Counted from the first letter of the stretch, positions 9,229 through 20,185 are shown. The stretch is 64,000 bases of DNA from JAMQKA01 sp034521835 (GCA_034521835.1 JAXHMA010000006.1:124001-188000), one strand, 5' to 3'. Notes: generated by a model not told the origin, from the sequence alone. Numbers and translations: made by a program.

Positions 9229-11297
9229 ATGAGAAAGTTTTTCTTCTTTTTAATAACGATAATCCTTTTAGCTTTTAGCAGCGGTGCTTCGGCTCAGCAG
9301 CGGGACTCCACCCAATCTGAAGTTCATGAGGACCTGGAACGTGCGCTTGAGAATTTTGATCCTGAAGAAACGCAGGGGAACTCCTGAAACAGCTCACCCA
9401 GTTTTTACAGGACCTGGCTGCAAATCCCATCAACATTAATACTGCCAGCAGCGCTGAACTGCTGCAGGTACCAGGCCTCAATCTGAAACTGAGTCGAGCC
9501 ATACTTGATTACCGCCAACAGGTAAAACCGTTTGAATCGGTGGACGAGCTGCAAGAGGTTTCGGGTATCGGGCAGGTTACCCTGCAGCGGATACGCCCGT
9601 ATGTGTCGATTGGTCAGGGTAGTGAGCTAGCGGTGTTGTATACTGATCCGCGCTACTGGACCGGCGATGGTAAGTTCGATCTGTTTTCCCGATACCAGCA
9701 GACCCTGCAGCGAGAGGGATATCGCCGCCCAGACTCCACTGGTTACCTGGGAAGTCCCATCAAATATTACCAGCGGATGCGTTACAGAAGCAATCATATT
9801 TCGGCGAACCTCACGCAGGAAAAAGATGCCGGCGAACCACTGAAAGATCCCACCAAATTCGATTACAACTCCTGGCATCTTGCGCTCACAGACAATGGAA
9901 AGCTCAAAGAAAAGTTGTGGGTGGGAGATTATAACCTGGCTTTCGGAGAGGGGCGTGGGCGCCGTGGTAGATCGGCGGTGCGTTTTTGGAAAGGGGCGGG
10001 AAGTGGTAGGAACAATTTCAAAAAATGAACGCGGCGTAAATCCCTATAGCTCCTCCCGAGAAGCGATGACTATTTCCGGGGCGTGGCGGCCACGTATGGA
10101 GGAAGGGTTCAGGCGACCGGATTTTACTCGGCGCAGTCGCGGTCAGCTTCAGTAGTAAATGGGGATGCCACACGGTTCCCTCAGTGAAGATGGAATGCAC
10201 CGCACGCTTACCGAAATTGCTAAAAAAGGGAATCTGAACCAGCAGATGGTTGGGGGAAGGATACGGGCGGAATTGCCGTTCGGGCTTGTCGGGGCATCGG
10301 GGTATTACACGTCATTTGATGTTCCCATCTACGGGGCATCGGCGGCCTATAACAGGTATGATTTCAGCGGTAGATCCACTTCTTCGATAGGCGTTGACTA
10401 CAAATTTTTGTTCGGTTCCCACCCTGCTGTTGGGGAGGTTGCCCGCACCCGAAATGGCGGCTATGGGCTGATTTCAGGCATTGAACGTTCTCTGAGTGCC
10501 CATACTGATTTTGCGCTGGCTTACCGTAACTACCAGAAAAATTTCCAGTCTATCTACGGAGCGGGATTTGGTGAGCAGTCGGGGGAACCGCAGAATGAGC
10601 GTGGTGTTTACCTGGGGCTGCGCCATGAGCTGAGTTCTAACATTCTGCTCAGTGCCTATTTTGACCAGTTTGTGTTTCCCGCACCACGATTCGGCACTCA
10701 TCAACCGACCCAGGGATACGACTGGCTGGGACTGGTTGAGGTAAATTTGAGCGAGGATCTCCAGTTTTATATCCAGGGGCGCAGTGAGGTTGAGGATGAT
10801 GAATATGAAATTCCGGATGATTTTGGACGTACCCGTCGAAAATTGGGCAGCTCTTTTCGGTCAAGCCTCAGGGCACAATTTGAATATCTGGTCAATTCCA
10901 AGGTACGCCTGCGAACCCGGGGCGAAATAGTCCGTGCGCGGCAAGCGGGTGCTTCGTCAAAACCTGGTTACCTGTTTTAGCAAGATTTACGATATATGCC
11001 CTCTTCAAAATGGACCGTAGACGCCCGGATTACCATGTTCGAAACCGACAACTACCAAGCAAGGGTCTACCAGTTTGAAAATGATTTGCTCTACGTATTC
11101 TCCAATTCTGTACTCTATAACCAGGGGCAGCGTCTGTACCTGCTGGTTAACTATGAACCGTTCGATGTTATGGAAGTTTGGGCTAAATTCGGCAACTTAC
11201 GATTTTTGAAAATGAACAGATAATTGGTAGTGGGCTAAACGAAATCCGTGGTAATAAACGTAGTGAGCTGGGGGTTCAGGTCAGATTTATTTTCTAG
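9229..11297 (+). CDS. Helix-hairpin-helix outer-membrane beta-barrel protein (multiple frameshifts)
   Basis: A signal peptide (FFFLITIILLAFSSGASA) is followed by a ComEA-like double helix-hairpin-helix: NPININTASSAELLQVPGLN, then ESVDELQEVSGIGQVTLQRI. The remainder is strand-rich, e.g. YYQRMRYRSNHISANLTQEK, LWVGDYNLAFGEG, LRHELSSNILLSAYFDQFVF and a final strand SELGVQVRFIF, like a large porin-type barrel. Combined HhH plus barrel proteins of about 690 residues are typical of this group and of unknown function. The frame changes near 9388, 9950, 10150, 10980 and 11220. Start ATG at 9229, stop at 11295-11297. Confidence 0.75.
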
Positions 11298-11376
11298 ATT
11301 CATCATCTTGATTCCCCTTTTAAAATTTATTACTTACCGAGTCAAAAATAGTTGATCCCTTAAATGATCATGAAGA

Positions 11377-13146
11377 ATGACAATAGCAGGATGGTGCGTA
11401 ATCTTTGCGATATTGCTCTGCTTGGTGCTTTTGATATCCACCAGGCTATCTCCCGATATTATTTTTCTGGGTGGGCTTACGCTGCTTATTGTAGGCAAAA
11501 TCATAACACCTGAAGAGGCACTTGTAGGATTTTCAAATCAGGGGATGCTCACCGTTGCTGCGCTGTATGTCGTTGCTGCCGGACTTAAGGAAACAGGTGC
11601 CATACAGTTAATTGTAAATAAGATTGTGGGGCACTCAAGAAGCATCAGAAGGGCTCAGATTAGAATTATGTGGCCTGTAATGGTGGTGAGTGCTTTCCTC
11701 AATAATACACCGGTTGTCGCCTCCTTTATTCCCGCTCTCGAAGATTGGTCGCGCAAAAACAGGATACCCGCCTCCAAGATTCTCATCCCGCTTAGTTACG
11801 CTGCTATATTGGGTGGTACCTGTACACTTATCGGCACGAGCACAAATCTTATCGTAAACGGCTTGCTGATTAACGAGAGTTCAACCAGTTCAATCGGTAT
11901 TTTTGAGCCGGGACTGATCGGGTTGCCTTGTGCCATTGCGGGTTTCTTGTACCTTGCTTTTTTTGCAAAAAAACTGCTTCCCATTCGAGGTTCCGGTTTT
12001 GATACGTTCAAAGATCCGCGGGAGTACACCATTGAAATGATTGTGGATGATGGAAGTCAGCTGGACGGTAAAACAATTGAAGAGGCCGGGCTTCGACACC
12101 TGCCGGGACTATTCCTGGTTGAGATTTATCGGAATGAGCAGATCATTGCCGCCGTGGAACCTGAAGAAATATTACAGGAGAACGATCGCCTCATATTTAC
12201 CGGCATCGTTAATTCCATCGTAGACCTGCAACAGGTCAAAGGCATAAGCCCGGCCACTGACCAGGTTTTTAAACTGGATGCTCCCCGCCGGGAACGCCTG
12301 CTTATCGAGGCGGTTATTTCACAATCACACCCTCTTAACGGTATGACCATCAAGAAGGGAGGGTTCCGAAACCGCTACGATGCAGTGGTGCTTGCCGTAT
12401 CCCGCAATGGCGAACGAGTGAGGGAAAAAGTGGGGGATATTGAGCTTAAAACAGGTGATACCCTGCTGCTGGAGGCCCATCCCAGTTTTGTAGAACGCTA
12501 CAGGAATTCCACCGATTACTTTTTGGTGAGCAGATTGCTGACTCATCGCCGCCCAACTATGAAAAATCGGCGTATGCCTGGGTTATTCTGGGAGGGATGG
12601 TGACGACCGTCGCAACCGGAGTGCTGACCATGTTCCAGGGATCTTTCTCTGGCAGCGGGATTGATGATTATATCAGGAGCTTGTAAAACAACGGTTGCCA
12701 AAGACAGTATTGATTGGACTGTTTTGCTGGTGATTGCAGCTTCGCTTGGTCTCGGCAACGCTCTGCAGGTTACGGGCGCAGCCAGAGAGCTGGCCACGGG
12801 GATATTGCAGTACGCCGACGATAATCCGTATCTTGCTCTTGCTGCAACATACCTGGCCACGTGGATTCTTACGGAAATGATAACCAATAATGCGGCAGCA
12901 GTGCTTATATTTCCAATAGCAATATCGATGGCTTCATCATTTGATGTAAGCTACATGCCGTTTGTCATGGTTATCATTATGGCAGCCTCTGCAAGTTTTT
13001 CTACCCCTATAGGATATCAGACCAACCTGATGGTGTATGGTCCCGGTGGATACAAATTCACCGACTTCACTAAAATTGGATTACCCCTTAACTTGATTGT
13101 CGCCGTAATGACGATCGTACTGGTTCCCATGATATGGCCTTTCTAG
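11377..13146 (+). CDS. SLC13/DASS-family permease with two TrkA-C (RCK_C) domains, probable sulfate transporter
   Basis: Inner-membrane transporter of about 590 residues. The first membrane half includes SNQGMLTVAALYVVAAGL, SAFLNNTPVVASFIP and LGGTCTLIGTSTNLIVNGL, the SNT substrate motif. Two soluble TrkA-C domains follow (about 210-375: PREYTIEMIVDDGSQLDGK, then EAVISQSHPLNGMTIKKG). The second membrane half repeats the motif as MITNNAAAVLIFPIA and STPIGYQTNLMVYGPGGY. A frameshift near 12560-12660 separates the halves. Its position before cysQ-cysC-cysD-cysN makes sulfate the likely substrate; this is inferred from context. Confidence 0.88.
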
Positions 13147-13190
13147 GAAAGTATGGGCTGATTCAATAATGTTTTTATAAATACTTTTTG

Positions 13191-13198
13191 TAGCTTTG
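13191..13198 (+). promoter_or_regulatory. Possible Bacteroidota-type -7 element upstream of cysQ
   Basis: TAGCTTTG fits the TAnnTTTG consensus of the group's housekeeping promoter. It is 73 bases before the cysQ ATG, in the gap after the permease. No clear TTG -33 element is seen, so support is weak. Confidence 0.35.
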
Positions 13199-13270
13199 AT
13201 CCCATTTGCAGAATTACAACGCTGTTATTTAGCAAATTTATTTAATAAAGACACCATCTAACTATTGAGA

Positions 13271-14014
13271 ATGATAGAAAACATCGTTGAGACGGCCCGC
13301 AGGGCAGGAGAAGCCACGCTTGAATATTATACAAAAGATATCGAGGTGGAAACCAAGGACGATGATTCGCCGCTCACCAAAGCCGACCTTGCAGCACATC
13401 ACATTATCGTAGGAGAACTAAAAAAGATCGATCCGGATACCCCCATTATTTCAGAAGAGGGAGGGCTCCCCGACTATGAGGAGCGAAAATCCTGGAATAG
13501 ATTCTGGATCGTTGATCCCCTTGACGGCACCAAAGAGTTTATCAAAAAGAATGGGGAGTTTACGGTCAATATTGCCCTTATTGAAGAAGGAGAGCCGGTA
13601 CTTGGGGTGGTATATGTTCCCGCCAAGAAGGTAACTTATTTTGGAAGCAAGCAGCATGGATCATTCAAGCAGGAAGAGAGCGGCGAACCGGTACGAATTT
13701 ACTCTAACAATGCCGACACCTCCAGCCCTTTGAAAGGCGGTCTGCAGCCGCTCCCACGGGTCTTCCGATCGAGGAACAACTTGCGGAGCGGGGGATTAAA
13801 GTCAAAGAAGCCATTCCTGCCGGAAGTTCTATTAAATTCTGCCTTGTTGCTGAGGGCAAGGGATCTTTACCCGCGCATGGGTCCTACCATGGAGTGGGAT
13901 GTTGCGGCCGGAGATTGTGTATTCAGGAACTCTGCAAAAGAGGGACAGCACAGCTCACCGCTAACCTACAATAAGCCGAGCCTTAAAAATGAAGGCTTTA
14001 TAATTGGACTATAA
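13271..14014 (+). CDS. cysQ: 3'(2'),5'-bisphosphate nucleotidase CysQ (frameshifted centre)
   Basis: Hydrolyses PAP, the by-product of PAPS use, to AMP and phosphate. Motifs of the Li-sensitive phosphatase family are present: SPLTKADLAAHH, PIISEEGG, WIVDPLDGTKEFIKKNGEFT (the DPLDGT metal site) and MEWDVAAGD near the C-terminus. Residues about 155-205 read in wrong frames (TSSPLKGGLQPL onwards) and return at MGPTMEWD, implying indels between 13725 and 13880. The ATG at 13271 is preferred over the upstream TTG. PAP removal is needed wherever PAPS-dependent sulfotransferases act, which matches the sulfotransferases of this locus. Confidence 0.93.
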   Translation: MIENIVETARRAGEATLEYYTKDIEVETKDDDSPLTKADLAAHHIIVGELKKIDPDTPIISEEGGLPDYEERKSWNRFWIVDPLDGTKEFIKKNGEFTVNIALIEEGEPVLGVVYVPAKKVTYFGSKQHGSFKQEESGEPVRIYSNNADTSSPLKGGLQPLPRVFRSRNNLRSGGLKSKKPFLPEVLLNSALLLRARDLYPRMGPTMEWDVAAGDCVFRNSAKEGQHSSPLTYNKPSLKNEGFIIGL

Positions 14015-14067
14015 TAAACTACTTCTATTAACTGTTTTAACGCACTTATATACAAACAATTTAAAAG

Positions 14068-14592
14068 ATGTCAGAACAAGATCTTAAGCCCACGGTTCTT
14101 TGGTTTACCGGTCTTTCAGGATCCGGTAAAAGTACCGTGTCAGAGAAAGTTTTTGAGATACTGAAAAATCGGGGATATGAAATAGAACATCTGGATGGCG
14201 ATGCCGTTCGCGAGGTATTTCCGACAACCGGATTTTCCAAAGAAGAACGAGATGCACATGTGAAGAAAATTGGCTTTGTAGCCAGCCTGCTGCAGAAACA
14301 TGGCGTATTCGTCGTAGCTTCATTTATCTCTCCTTACCAGGATGCAAGAAACTTTGTGCGGAATATGTGTGAAGATTTTACCGAGGTGTTTATTTCTACT
14401 CCACTGGAAGAGTGTGAGCGGCGCGATGTAAAGGGTCTCTACGAGAAAGCTCGAAAAGGAGAAATTAAAAACTTTACCGGCATCAGTGATCCGTACGAAG
14501 AGCCTGAAAATCCCGAGCTGAATATTGATACAACCAATATCACCGTTGATGAAGCTGTACAGCAGGTGCTTGATTACCTTGAGTCGAGATAG
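14068..14592 (+). CDS. cysC: Adenylylsulfate (APS) kinase
   Basis: 174 residues, intact. It phosphorylates APS at the 3' position to give PAPS. The P-loop GLSGSGKST (residues 14-22), HLDGDAVREVF (APS binding), FSKEERDAHVKKIGFVASLL, and FISPYQDARNFVRNM followed by the lid region DVKGLYEKARKGEIKNFTGI are all classic. It sits between cysQ and cysDN with short spacing. No PAPS or APS reductase gene is in the window, so PAPS may serve sulfation as much as assimilation. Confidence 0.95.
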   Translation: MSEQDLKPTVLWFTGLSGSGKSTVSEKVFEILKNRGYEIEHLDGDAVREVFPTTGFSKEERDAHVKKIGFVASLLQKHGVFVVASFISPYQDARNFVRNMCEDFTEVFISTPLEECERRDVKGLYEKARKGEIKNFTGISDPYEEPENPELNIDTTNITVDEAVQQVLDYLESR

Positions 14593-14637
14593 CAAACCCG
14601 TTCATTAACATTGTTAGTCATTTTATTCATTAATCTT

Positions 14638-14645
14638 TAACTTTG
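14638..14645 (+). promoter_or_regulatory. Possible Bacteroidota-type promoter upstream of cysD
   Basis: TAACTTTG matches the TAnnTTTG -7 consensus, with TTG at 14611-14613 as a candidate -33 element (spacing slightly long). The cysD ATG follows 44 bases downstream. Confidence 0.4.
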
Positions 14646-14688
14646 GCAGTTTTAGGTCCTAATCCATTAAGTATACCAGTACAACACC

Positions 14689-15595
14689 ATGAAGTCGTAT
14701 AAATTAAGTCATATCAGGCAGCTTGAGGCCGAATCAATATTCATATTTCGTGAAGTAGCAGCACAGTTTGAGAACCCGGTATTAACGTTTTCCGGCGGAA
14801 AAGATAGCATTACCATGGCCCGCCTTGCACAGAAAGCGTTTTGGCCAGGAAAAATCCCATTTCCATTTCTTCATGTAGATACCGGTCACAATTTCCCGGA
14901 GACGATCGAATTTCGTGATAAACTGATGGACGATCTTGGCGTTGAGCTCATCGTTGCGCACGTGCAGGATATGATCGATGCCGGCAAGATAAGGGAAGAA
15001 AAAGGGCCGAACTCCAGCCGAAACAAGCTGCAGATTCCAACATTACTTCATGCGCTGGAGAAACATAATTTTGATGCAGCGTTCGGTGGTGCCCGGCGCG
15101 ACGAAGAAAAAGCACGTGCCAAAGAGCGGTTTTTCTCCCACCGGGATGAATTTGGGCAGTGGGATCTTGAAGAACCAGCGGCCCGAACTCTGGAATCAAT
15201 TTAATGGCCGCAAGAATGAGGGTGAACATTTCCGCGTATTTCCGCTCAGTAACTGGACCGAGATGGATGTCTGGCAGTACATTGCGGCTGAAGGAATCGA
15301 AATTCCATCTCTATACCTGGCTCATACCCGCGATGTTGTAGAACGAGAAGGTACTTACCTGGCTAAGTCAGAATATATCACTTTGACCGACGATGAAGAG
15401 TATGAAGAAAAGGAGGTCCGTTTCCGTACCGTTGGTGATATGACCTGTACCGGTGCCGTTCTTTCTGATGCAGACAACATGGCTGAGATCATCGAAGAAG
15501 TTGCTTCTGCAAGGATTACAGAGCGAGGTAACCGAACCGACGACAAGCGTTCTGAAGCAGCTATGGAAGAGCGTAAAAAAGAAGGTTACTTCTAG
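14689..15595 (+). CDS. cysD: Sulfate adenylyltransferase subunit 2 (frameshift near 15180)
   Basis: Catalytic ATP-PP-loop subunit that forms APS from ATP and sulfate, driven by the GTPase CysN. MKSYKLSHIRQLEAESIFIF is the standard start. TFSGGKDSITMARLAQKAFW contains the SGGKDS pyrophosphate loop, and FLHVDTGHNFPETIEFRDK and FGGARRDEEKARAKERFFSH follow. After a one-base shift the rest is RPELWNQFNGRKNEGEHFRV through VGDMTCTGAV to the end KKEGYF. About 302 residues, the family length. It lies 60 bases before cysN. Confidence 0.95.
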
Positions 15596-15654
15596 TATAA
15601 AAAAACAAGGCAGACAGCTACACCATTTTTTATCAAATCAAATAACATCTAGTA

Positions 15655-16938
15655 ATGAGTACTAACAGCAAATCTGAAGCACAAAAATATTTAGACATGG
15701 ATCTACTCCGGTTCACCACAGCCGGAAGTGTAGATGACGGCAAGAGTACGCTTATTGGCCGTCTGCTGTATGACAGCAAGCAGATTTTTGATGACCAGTT
15801 GGAGGCGATCGAGGAGTCCAGCAAGAAGAAGGGCGATGAATACACTAATTTGGCACTTCTCACGGATGGACTTTCTGCCTGAGCGGGAACAGGGCATCAC
15901 CATCGATGTGGCGTACAGATATTTCTCTACCCCAATCGTAAATTTATTATTGCGGACACGCCGGGTCATGTTCAGTACACGCGCAACATGGTTACCGGTG
16001 CCTCTACCGCAAATCTGGCAATAATTCTTGTTGATGCCCGAAACGGTGTTATTGAACAGACCTGCCGGCACTCATTTATTGCTTCATTGCTGCAGATCAA
16101 GCATATCATTTTGTGTGTAAACAAGATGGACCTTGTGGATTACAGCGAAGAACATTTTGACAGAATTAAAAAAGAGTTCAGCACTTTCTCCTCCAAGCTT
16201 GATGTCCCCGATATTCACTATATTCCCATAAGTGCGCTTTACGGTGATAATGTAGTGGACAAGAGCGATAAGATGCCGTGGTACAACGGCAGCACTCTGC
16301 TTCATGCCCTGGAAAATGTTCAGGTGGACAGCGACTACAATCATGTTGACAGCCGGTTCCCTGTTCAGTGGGTTATTCGTCCGCAATCTACCGAATACCC
16401 TGACTACCGGGGCTATGCCGGTCGCGTTGCAGGTGGTGTTTTTAAACCCGGTGATGAAATTATTGCCCTGCCTTCCGGTTTTACCTCGACAATCGATACG
16501 GTAGAAACCTTCCATAAAGAAGAGGAAGAGGTCTACCAGCCGATGTCTATCTCAATGACGCTGGAAGATGATATTGATATTAGTCGCGGTGATATGATTG
16601 CCAAACCCGATAACCAGCCGACTGTGGGTCAGGATATCGATTTGATGGTCTGCTGGCTCAACAAAAAGCCACTTGAACCGGGCGGGAAATATGCAATTAA
16701 GCATACCTCGCAAAGTGCTCGCTGCATCATCAAAGAAGTTAAATACAAGGTCAACATAAATACCCTGCACCGTGTAGAAGGTGATAAGGAGATCGGGCTG
16801 AATGATATTGGCCGCATCCATATCCGCACGACACAGCCGCTGTTTTATGACAGTTACAAGCGCAATCGTACAACGGGCAGCATTATTATTATCGATGAGT
16901 TTACCAACGAAACGGTTGGCGCGGGAATGATTATCTAG
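15655..16938 (+). CDS. cysN: Sulfate adenylyltransferase subunit 1, GTPase (frameshifted near 15880 and 15945)
   Basis: EF-Tu-like GTPase that powers APS synthesis with CysD. G1 is TAGSVDDGKSTLIGRLLYD, G2 follows in AEREQGITIDVAYRYF, G3 is ADTPGHVQYTRNMVTGAS and G4 is VNKMDLVDYSEEHFD. The beta-barrel domains II/III follow (VQWVIRPQSTEYPDYRGYAG to the C-terminal NETVGAGMII). About 428 residues. It is not fused to cysC, which is encoded separately upstream. The G2-G3 piece is only readable after repairing two indels. Confidence 0.95.
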
Positions 16939-16977
16939 GTGATTTACGCTTTCTACTTAATTAACATACAGCATTGA

Positions 16978-17844
16978 ATGAAAGGAATTGTCCTGGCCGG
17001 CGGTAGTGGAACGAGGCTTCACCCGATAACAAAAAGCATTTCCAAGCAGTTGCTGCCGGTCTATGACAAGCCGATGATCTATTATCCGCTCTCGGTGTTG
17101 ATGCTGGCCGGTATCCGCGATATCCTGATTATTACCACGCCCGGGATCAATCAGCTTTTAAAAATCTTCTCGGTGATGGCTCGCAATGGGGCATTCAGCT
17201 TACCTATGCCCGTCAACCCAGGCCGGAGGGACTTGCACAAGCTTTTCTGATTGGGGAGGAGTTTATCGGTGATGAAAATGTAGCGCTTATTCTCGGCGAT
17301 AATATTTTTTATGGACAGGGGCTCACCCAGCTTCTGCAGGAAGCAGTTGACCGCAAAAAAGGGGCTACTATTTTCGGATACCAGGTGAAAGATCCCAAAC
17401 CGCTTTGGCGTGGTAGAATTTGATGAGCAGCAAAATGCGCTCTCCATCGAAGAAAAACCGGAGCACCCCAAGTCTGATTACGCCGTTACGGGACTCTATT
17501 TCTATGACAACGAGGTGATAGAAATAGCCAAAACCATAACCCCTTCCGAGCGCGGTGAGCTGGAAATTACCGACGTCAACAAAGCCTACCTGCAACAAGA
17601 TCAGCTAAAAGTAGAACTGCTTGGCCGCGGATTTGCCTGGCTGGATACCGGCACGCCCGATTCCCTGCTGGAAGCCTCTCACTTTGTTGAGATCATCGAA
17701 CGGCGCCAGGATCTGAAGATCGCCTGCCTGGAAGAGGTCGCCTGGAGAAAGGGCTGGATCTCAGATAAAGATATGATCCGCATGGCAGAACATTACTCCA
17801 ATTCATACGGAGAGTACTTGACCCGGCTGGCTGGAAAGTCGTGA
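16978..17844 (+). CDS. rfbA: Glucose-1-phosphate thymidylyltransferase (frameshifted)
   Basis: Makes dTDP-glucose, the entry to dTDP-rhamnose and related sugars. MKGIVLAGGSGTRLHPITKS holds the nucleotide-binding loop; ISKQLLPVYDKPMIYYPLSV and ALILGDNIFYGQGLTQLL are the sugar-phosphate and Mg sites; GVVEFDEQQNALSIEEKPEH, YAVTGLYFYDNEV and GRGFAWLDTGTPDSLLEASH complete the RmlA pattern. Frame changes occur near 17165, 17250 and 17405. The 289-codon length is typical. rfbB, C and D are not in the window. Confidence 0.94.
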
Positions 17845-17883
17845 CCTGCATGTCCGGTTGAATAGAATTATTGGGAATTGTTC

Positions 17884-17925
17884 AGTTCTGTGGCCCTTTA
17901 CAGGGGCGGAACTAAAATTGTTTTT
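17884..17925 (+). terminator. Possible terminator after rfbA
   Basis: AGTTCTGTGGCCC and GGGGCGGAACT can form an imperfect stem, followed within eight bases by GTTTTT. The pairing is interrupted, so this is tentative. Confidence 0.35.
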
Positions 17926-17992
17926 GATTCAACTCGAAATTGCTTTAATATCCAATCCACAATCTTTAAGAAGCGCCATCATACATTAATTA

Positions 17993-19044
17993 ATGAGCAG
18001 TAGCACCACACGATTTTGCAGTTTGCGGGTTTGGCAGAATAGGCAAGCGGCACGCCAAAATTATCAACGAATACCAGGGGACCGAGCTGACCGGCGTCAT
18101 CGATACCGATCCCTCACAGCAAGAATACCTGCAGCAACTCGATCTTGATACCATATTTTATTCCAGCCTGGCGGAGTATATCGAGAACCATCCTTCCGCT
18201 GGAGATACCGATGTCATTAATATTTGCGTGCCCAACGGACTGCATGCCTCGTTGGCTATCCATGCGCTGGAGAATAATTACCATGTGGTCATCGAAAAGC
18301 CGATGGCCCTGAATCGCAGGGAGTGTGAAGGCATAATTGAAGCGGCGTTGCAGAGCAGTAAAAAGGTGTTTGTGGTCAAGCAAAATCGATACAGCCCCCC
18401 CTCTAAATGGTTAAAACAGGTGGTATCAAAAGGATATTCTTGGGGATATCTACCTGGTGGAGATCAACTGCCACTGGAACCGCGATGAGCGCTATTATAA
18501 AGAGGGAGACTGGCACGGAACCCTGGATATGGACGGCGGCACCCTGTTTACCCAGTTCAGTCATTTTGTGGATATCATGTATTGGGTGTTTGGGGATATA
18601 AAGAATATCTCGGCCCGCTTTCGTAACTTCAATCACCAGCAGATGATTGAGTTTGAAGATTCAGGGATCGTAAACTTTACCTTTGCAAGTGGAGCAGAAG
18701 GATCAATCCACTACACCACTTCCTGCTGGGACAAGAACATGGAAAGTAGCATGACCGTGCTCGGTGAGAAGGGGTCCCTGAAAATTGGCGGGCAGTATAT
18801 GGATGAAATTGAGTACTGCCATATTGAAGATTACGAGATGCCGGAACTGCCGCCCACCAATCCGCCCAATGATTACGGTCCGTTTACGGGAAGTGCTGCC
18901 AATCACCATTACGTCATTGAAAACGTGCTCGATACCCTGAGCGGGAAATCCCAGATTAAGACCAGCGCCCGGGAGGGGATGAAAGTGGTGGATATTATTG
19001 AACGTATTTACCGGCACAGGGAAGACCTGAAAGCAGAGCACTAA
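17993..19044 (+). CDS. wbpB: WbpB/WlbA-type Gfo/Idh/MocA oxidoreductase (frameshifted)
   Basis: NAD-dependent oxidation of UDP-GlcNAcA to the 3-keto sugar, the first of three steps leading to UDP-2,3-diacetamido uronic acid. After the start region the Rossmann motif is VCGFGRIGKRHAKIINEY, then ICVPNGLHASLAIHALENN and VVIEKPMALNRRECE with the EKP motif. The second domain, NRDERYYKEGDWHGTLDMDG followed by GTLFTQFSHFVDIMYWVFGD, is highly characteristic of the WlbA subgroup. Shifts occur near 18015 and 18435. The next genes are the cognate acetyltransferase and aminotransferase, which strongly supports the assignment. No WbpA-type 6-dehydrogenase is in the window. Confidence 0.9.
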
Positions 19045-19070
19045 ATCATAAACCGAAGTTTAAAGATTCA

Positions 19071-19655
19071 ATGGTTCATGAAGAAGCCTTTATTCACGAT
19101 TCTGCCTATATAGATGAAGGGGCGGCAGTTGGGAAAGAAACCAAGATCTGGCATTTTTGTCACATAATGGCCAAGGCCCGGATTGGTGAGGCATGCACGC
19201 TCGGGCAAAATGTATTTATTGCCGACCATGTAGAGGTGGGAAATGGCGTGAAGATACAGAATAATGTTTCCTTGTACGATGGAGTTATTTGCGAGGATAA
19301 GGTATTTATTGGCCCCTCGGCAGTATTTACGAATGTTATTAATCCCCGAAGCGGGGTAAACCGGCGTGATGAATTTTCGAAAACTATCCTCAGAAAAGGG
19401 AGTACGATCGGGGCGAATGCCACGATTATCTGTGGGAATGAAATAGGGCGATATGCCTTTATCGGGGCCGGGGCCGTAATCACTAAGGATGTCCCGGATT
19501 ACGCCCTGATGGTGGGAAATCCCGCGCGACAGATCGGCTGGATGAGCAGAAAAGGTCACCGACTCAATTTCGACAAGGAAGGCCGGGCCACCTGCCCAGA
19601 AACCGGCGAAGAATATAAACTGCAGGAGGGCAAGGTTAAACTGCTAAGCACATAA
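19071..19655 (+). CDS. wbpD: UDP-2-acetamido-3-amino-2,3-dideoxy-glucuronate N-acetyltransferase
   Basis: 194 residues, intact. Left-handed beta-helix acetyltransferase with hexapeptide turns (FIHDSAYIDEGAAVGKETKI, CTLGQNVFIADHVEVGNGVK, IQNNVSLYDGVICEDKVFIG, STIGANATIICGNEIGRYAF). WHFCHIMAKARIGE and NPRSGVNRRDEFSKTILRKG are typical of WbpD/WlbB. It acetylates the 3-amino group installed by WbpE. The C-terminus has a small CxxxG element (ATCPETGEEYKL). It starts 26 bases after wbpB. Confidence 0.94.
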   Translation: MVHEEAFIHDSAYIDEGAAVGKETKIWHFCHIMAKARIGEACTLGQNVFIADHVEVGNGVKIQNNVSLYDGVICEDKVFIGPSAVFTNVINPRSGVNRRDEFSKTILRKGSTIGANATIICGNEIGRYAFIGAGAVITKDVPDYALMVGNPARQIGWMSRKGHRLNFDKEGRATCPETGEEYKLQEGKVKLLST

Positions 19656-19691
19656 TAATAAATGGAATATGCTTCTAAGCTGTAGGTATGC

Positions 19692-19735
19692 AAGTTAACT
19701 GTTGAAGGTTAAAGGTTGAAGGTTACAAGTTGTTG
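19692..19735. repeat. GTTGAAGGTT-rich repeat flanking the four-helix-bundle gene
   Basis: Words TTGAAGGTTAAAGGTTGAAG and TTACAAGTTGTTG precede the four-helix-bundle gene. On the other side, 20190-20223, the complement-like words CCTTCAACATTAAACTT appear. The arrangement parallels the flanks at 53.04-53.1 and 53.46-53.55 kb. Confidence 0.6.
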
Positions 19736-19768
19736 ATCCGTATAATTTTATTTTTGAAATGATAAATC

Positions 19769-20185
19769 ATGGGGAAAGTAGAGCGATTTGAGGATTTGGA
19801 AGTTTGGAAATTAGCCAGGAAGCTGGTTAATAAGATCTACCGCTTGACCGGTAAAGGTGAGTTTGATAAAGACTTTGGACTTAAAGACCAAATACGTCGT
19901 TCTTCAGTTTCTGTAATGAATAATACTAGTGAAGGCTTTGAAAGCCGAACGGTAAGGCAATTTATCGACTACCTCGGATACTCCAAGGCATCTTGTGGTG
20001 AAACGAGATCCATTTTATATGTTGCGCTGGATTGTAGGTATATAACGGGAAAAGAGTTTCAGGAATGTTATGATTTGGCGAAAAGCATTTCAGGAAAGAT
20101 CTACCGATTTATTAAATATCTCGAACAATACAACTCCAATGACCGAGTAAAAGAAACCGATGTAACTTACGGTCTCCCAGAGTAA
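19769..20185 (+). CDS. Four-helix-bundle protein (S23/IVP family)
   Basis: 138 residues, intact. FEDLEVWKLARKLVNKIYRL, DFGLKDQIRRSSVSVMNNTS, EGFESRTVRQFIDYLGYSKA and SCGETRSILYVALDCRYITG match the 23S rRNA intervening-sequence protein family, a four-helix bundle related to the accessory protein Avd of diversity-generating retroelements. No reverse transcriptase or template repeat lies nearby. It interrupts the wbpD-wbpE pair, which is normally contiguous, and is bracketed by GTTGAAGG/CCTTCAAC words, as if inserted as a unit. The biochemical role is unknown. Confidence 0.88.
   Translation: MGKVERFEDLEVWKLARKLVNKIYRLTGKGEFDKDFGLKDQIRRSSVSVMNNTSEGFESRTVRQFIDYLGYSKASCGETRSILYVALDCRYITGKEFQECYDLAKSISGKIYRFIKYLEQYNSNDRVKETDVTYGLPE

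Noticed and set aside
19769..20185. Four-helix-bundle gene as part of a diversity-generating retroelement
   Set aside because: No DGR-type reverse transcriptase, template repeat or variable repeat nearby; the only reverse transcriptase in the window is a group II intron protein 28 kb away.
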